From Clostridiaceae bacterium UBA6085 (GTDB lineage Bacteria; Bacillota; Clostridia; Clostridiales; Clostridiaceae): 22,974 nt of DNA. The notes under the pieces were generated by a model. The model searched no databases, was not told the origin of the DNA, and worked only from the letters and a program-made list of their open reading frames with translations. The stretch spans positions 1-22,974 of the forward strand of contig DIXH01000101.1 in the NCBI GenBank assembly GCA_002428605.1, read 5' to 3'. This document shows positions 21,729 to 22,974 of this stretch, piece by piece (within the stretch, counting starts at the first letter, position 1; every line of letters begins with the position of its first letter). The position numbers and the translations under genes are program-made.

Positions 21729-21806
21729 TACCCTTCATAGCATTATAGTTCATTTTCAGACCGCTTCACGGAAAATTTACAGCATACATACATTAGTCAA
21801 AGGAAA

Positions 21807-21826
21807 CCCCGGCGCTTCCGCCGGGG
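21807..21826 (-). terminator. GC-rich intrinsic terminator after the surface-protein gene
   Basis: CCCCGGCG / CGCCGGGG form an 8-bp all-GC stem with a 4-nt loop, followed on the minus strand by TTTCCTTT. It lies about 50 nt beyond the stop of the minus-strand surface-protein gene. Confidence 0.82.
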
Positions 21827-21877
21827 CCCTCGCTGGTCCTATATGACAAGCCGCTATCGCTTACTATGTCGCTAATA

Positions 21878-22897
21878 TCAATCTCCCGGAACAATTACAA
21901 CTGCATGAGCTGCTACATAAACAAATCCATCAAATCCTGGTGTGCCATTGAAGTTGATTGGCTCGCCAATCGGACTAACAAGCTTACCAGGGCTGACAGT
22001 TTCTTTTGACCCTACCTTAGGAAGCCTATCTACTCCGACATAAAGATGAGCGGCATCAAGAATGAACGGAGGATCATCAATCTCATATGTTACAGTAACA
22101 ACACCTTCATTGTAGCTGACTATAACATCTCCGACGTATGTCCCATATCCCTCAGGAGACTCATTTAGAGGTGTACCTCCTGCTCCGGCATACATCCTAA
22201 GCACATATTCTCCAGTACCCATAACATCAAGCGGTCCGTTTGTCCAGCCCCAGTTGGAGAATTTCGGCTTGTTGAATACTGTATCATCTCTGAAGTCTAG
22301 CGCAGATCCAGCTAAATATCCCCAAGCGGTCTGTGATGTGTATGCCTGGTTCATAAATGTGTGCAGGAATGTCTGACCTGCAGTTTCACCTGCCTTGAGC
22401 TCAAATGTTGTCTCTCCAGTAGAAGGATTGATTGGAATCCATCCGGTCTGAGGAGTCTCAACTAGCTTGTACATTCCAGGAGTCATATCCGGCCAGCATA
22501 CCTTTCCTCCATTTACAGCAAGATCTGTTGTCTTAGCAGATATCAGTATCCATTCATCAGCTTCATTCATCTTATAAAGCTTGAATTCCCATCCTCCAAG
22601 AACCACTTCTAATGTATTTACCTTGACTGCACAAATCGTGCCCCTCTCTTCATTCGTGAACTCCGCTGTGAATTCTACTCCTGCTGTCTCTCCTGGCTTG
22701 AGCTCCTTCTCGAATGATCCGTCAGCCGGTGTTATCGGTGCCCATCCGGTCTTCGGTGTCTCTATTATCTGATAGAGTCCCGGTACCAGATTCTCCCAAT
22801 AAGTTGTGAATCCATCTGCTCCGGTAAGCTTTGCATCCCCTATCTGGGTCTCGGCATGGATGACTATTAATAGCCATATTTGAATTTTAATGGTCAA
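21878..22897 (-). CDS. Surface protein with SpaA/Cna-B-like repeats, 5'-truncated
   Basis: The frame encodes two prealbumin-like (SpaA/Cna-B) modules. The first, about 16-85, has WENLVPGLYQIIETPKTGW. The second, about 86-184, has FKLYKMNEADEW and DMTPGMYKLVETPQTGW. A C-terminal domain, about 190-339, has NWGWTNGPL, YVLRMYAGAGG, HLYVGVDRLP and YVAAHAVV. The first module aligns with the second only from residue 16 (codon near 22852); the residues before it are unrelated and lack a credible start codon with ribosome-binding site or a signal peptide. The frame stays open to the window end. This looks like a gene whose 5' part is missing by rearrangement or contig misjoin. There is no LPxTG motif or membrane anchor; the protein stops at VIVPGD. 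Role presumably extracellular adhesion or structure (inference). Confidence 0.75.
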   Translation of the reverse strand: MTIKIQIWLLIVIHAETQIGDAKLTGADGFTTYWENLVPGLYQIIETPKTGWAPITPADGSFEKELKPGETAGVEFTAEFTNEERGTICAVKVNTLEVVLGGWEFKLYKMNEADEWILISAKTTDLAVNGGKVCWPDMTPGMYKLVETPQTGWIPINPSTGETTFELKAGETAGQTFLHTFMNQAYTSQTAWGYLAGSALDFRDDTVFNKPKFSNWGWTNGPLDVMGTGEYVLRMYAGAGGTPLNESPEGYGTYVGDVIVSYNEGVVTVTYEIDDPPFILDAAHLYVGVDRLPKVGSKETVSPGKLVSPIGEPINFNGTPGFDGFVYVAAHAVVIVPGD

Positions 22898-22902
22898 GGA
22901 GG

Positions 22903-22940
22903 GGGCGCGGAGGCATTTCTGATAAATGCCTTCCGCGCCC
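22903..22940. repeat. Strong GC-rich inverted repeat near the right end
   Basis: GGGCGCGGAGGCATTT (22903-22918) pairs with AAATGCCTTCCGCGCCC (22924-22940) with one bulged base and a 5-nt loop. It resembles a terminator stem (an AAAAAAATTTTCTTTT stretch follows on the plus strand) but sits inside the open frame of the truncated surface-protein gene, which argues that this frame is not coding here. Confidence 0.7.
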
Positions 22941-22974
22941 TGATCATGAAAAAAATTTTCTTTTACCGTTCCAG

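Noticed and set aside
22946..22974. Possible plus-strand gene start (MKKIFFYRS) at the right edge
   Set aside because: The peptide resembles a signal-peptide start, but there is no Shine-Dalgarno before the ATG and only nine codons are visible.

Overview
The window looks like a piece of a low- to mid-GC Firmicutes (Clostridia) chromosome from a strictly anaerobic amino-acid fermenter. The evidence is a complete oxidative L-ornithine degradation cluster, a rubredoxin, a five-gene branched-chain amino acid ABC transporter, strong Gram-positive Shine-Dalgarno sequences and sigma-A-type promoters. Both ends look like the edges of an assembled contig. The left end holds a clpB tail with an apparent frameshift. 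The right end holds a surface-protein gene cut inside a repeat domain.

Layout: (1) 1-179, C-terminus of ClpB (+), separated from the next unit by a perfect 36-nt palindrome. (2) 280-4855, minus-strand operon livK-livH-livM-livG-livF. (3) 5226-8589, minus-strand serC-serA-DUF1015 (phosphoserine arm of serine synthesis, no serB in view). (4) 8730-16584, minus-strand operon ord-ortA-ortB-oraS-oraE-mutL-like-orr. Together these enzymes convert L-ornithine to D-ornithine, then 2,4-diaminopentanoate, then 2-amino-4-oxopentanoate, and finally D-alanine plus acetyl-CoA. (5) 16832-19000, a DedA-family membrane protein (+), a small VOC protein (-), lgt (+) and tRNA-Arg(CCU) (+). (6) 19061-20259, a divergent redox locus: a 53-aa rubredoxin (-) facing a DUF6132-like small membrane protein plus a NapH-like membrane protein with two cysteine half-motifs (+). 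Each side has a near-consensus promoter with a Fur/PerR-like GATAATCATT box just upstream of the -35. (7) 20384-22974, a second DedA protein (+), an unrecognised 222-aa protein (-), and a 5'-truncated SpaA/Cna-B-type surface protein (-).

The best-supported biology is the ornithine pathway, which is a known system. OraE keeps the cobalamin-binding DxHxxG motif and a lysine 11 residues downstream of its histidine, the spacing expected for the PLP lysine. The less-described candidates are the DUF1015 protein beside serCA, which carries a ParB/SerK-like DGHHR motif, and the divergent rubredoxin / DUF6132 / mini-NapH locus with mirrored operator-like boxes. I did not find CRISPR arrays, transposases, integrases or phage genes.
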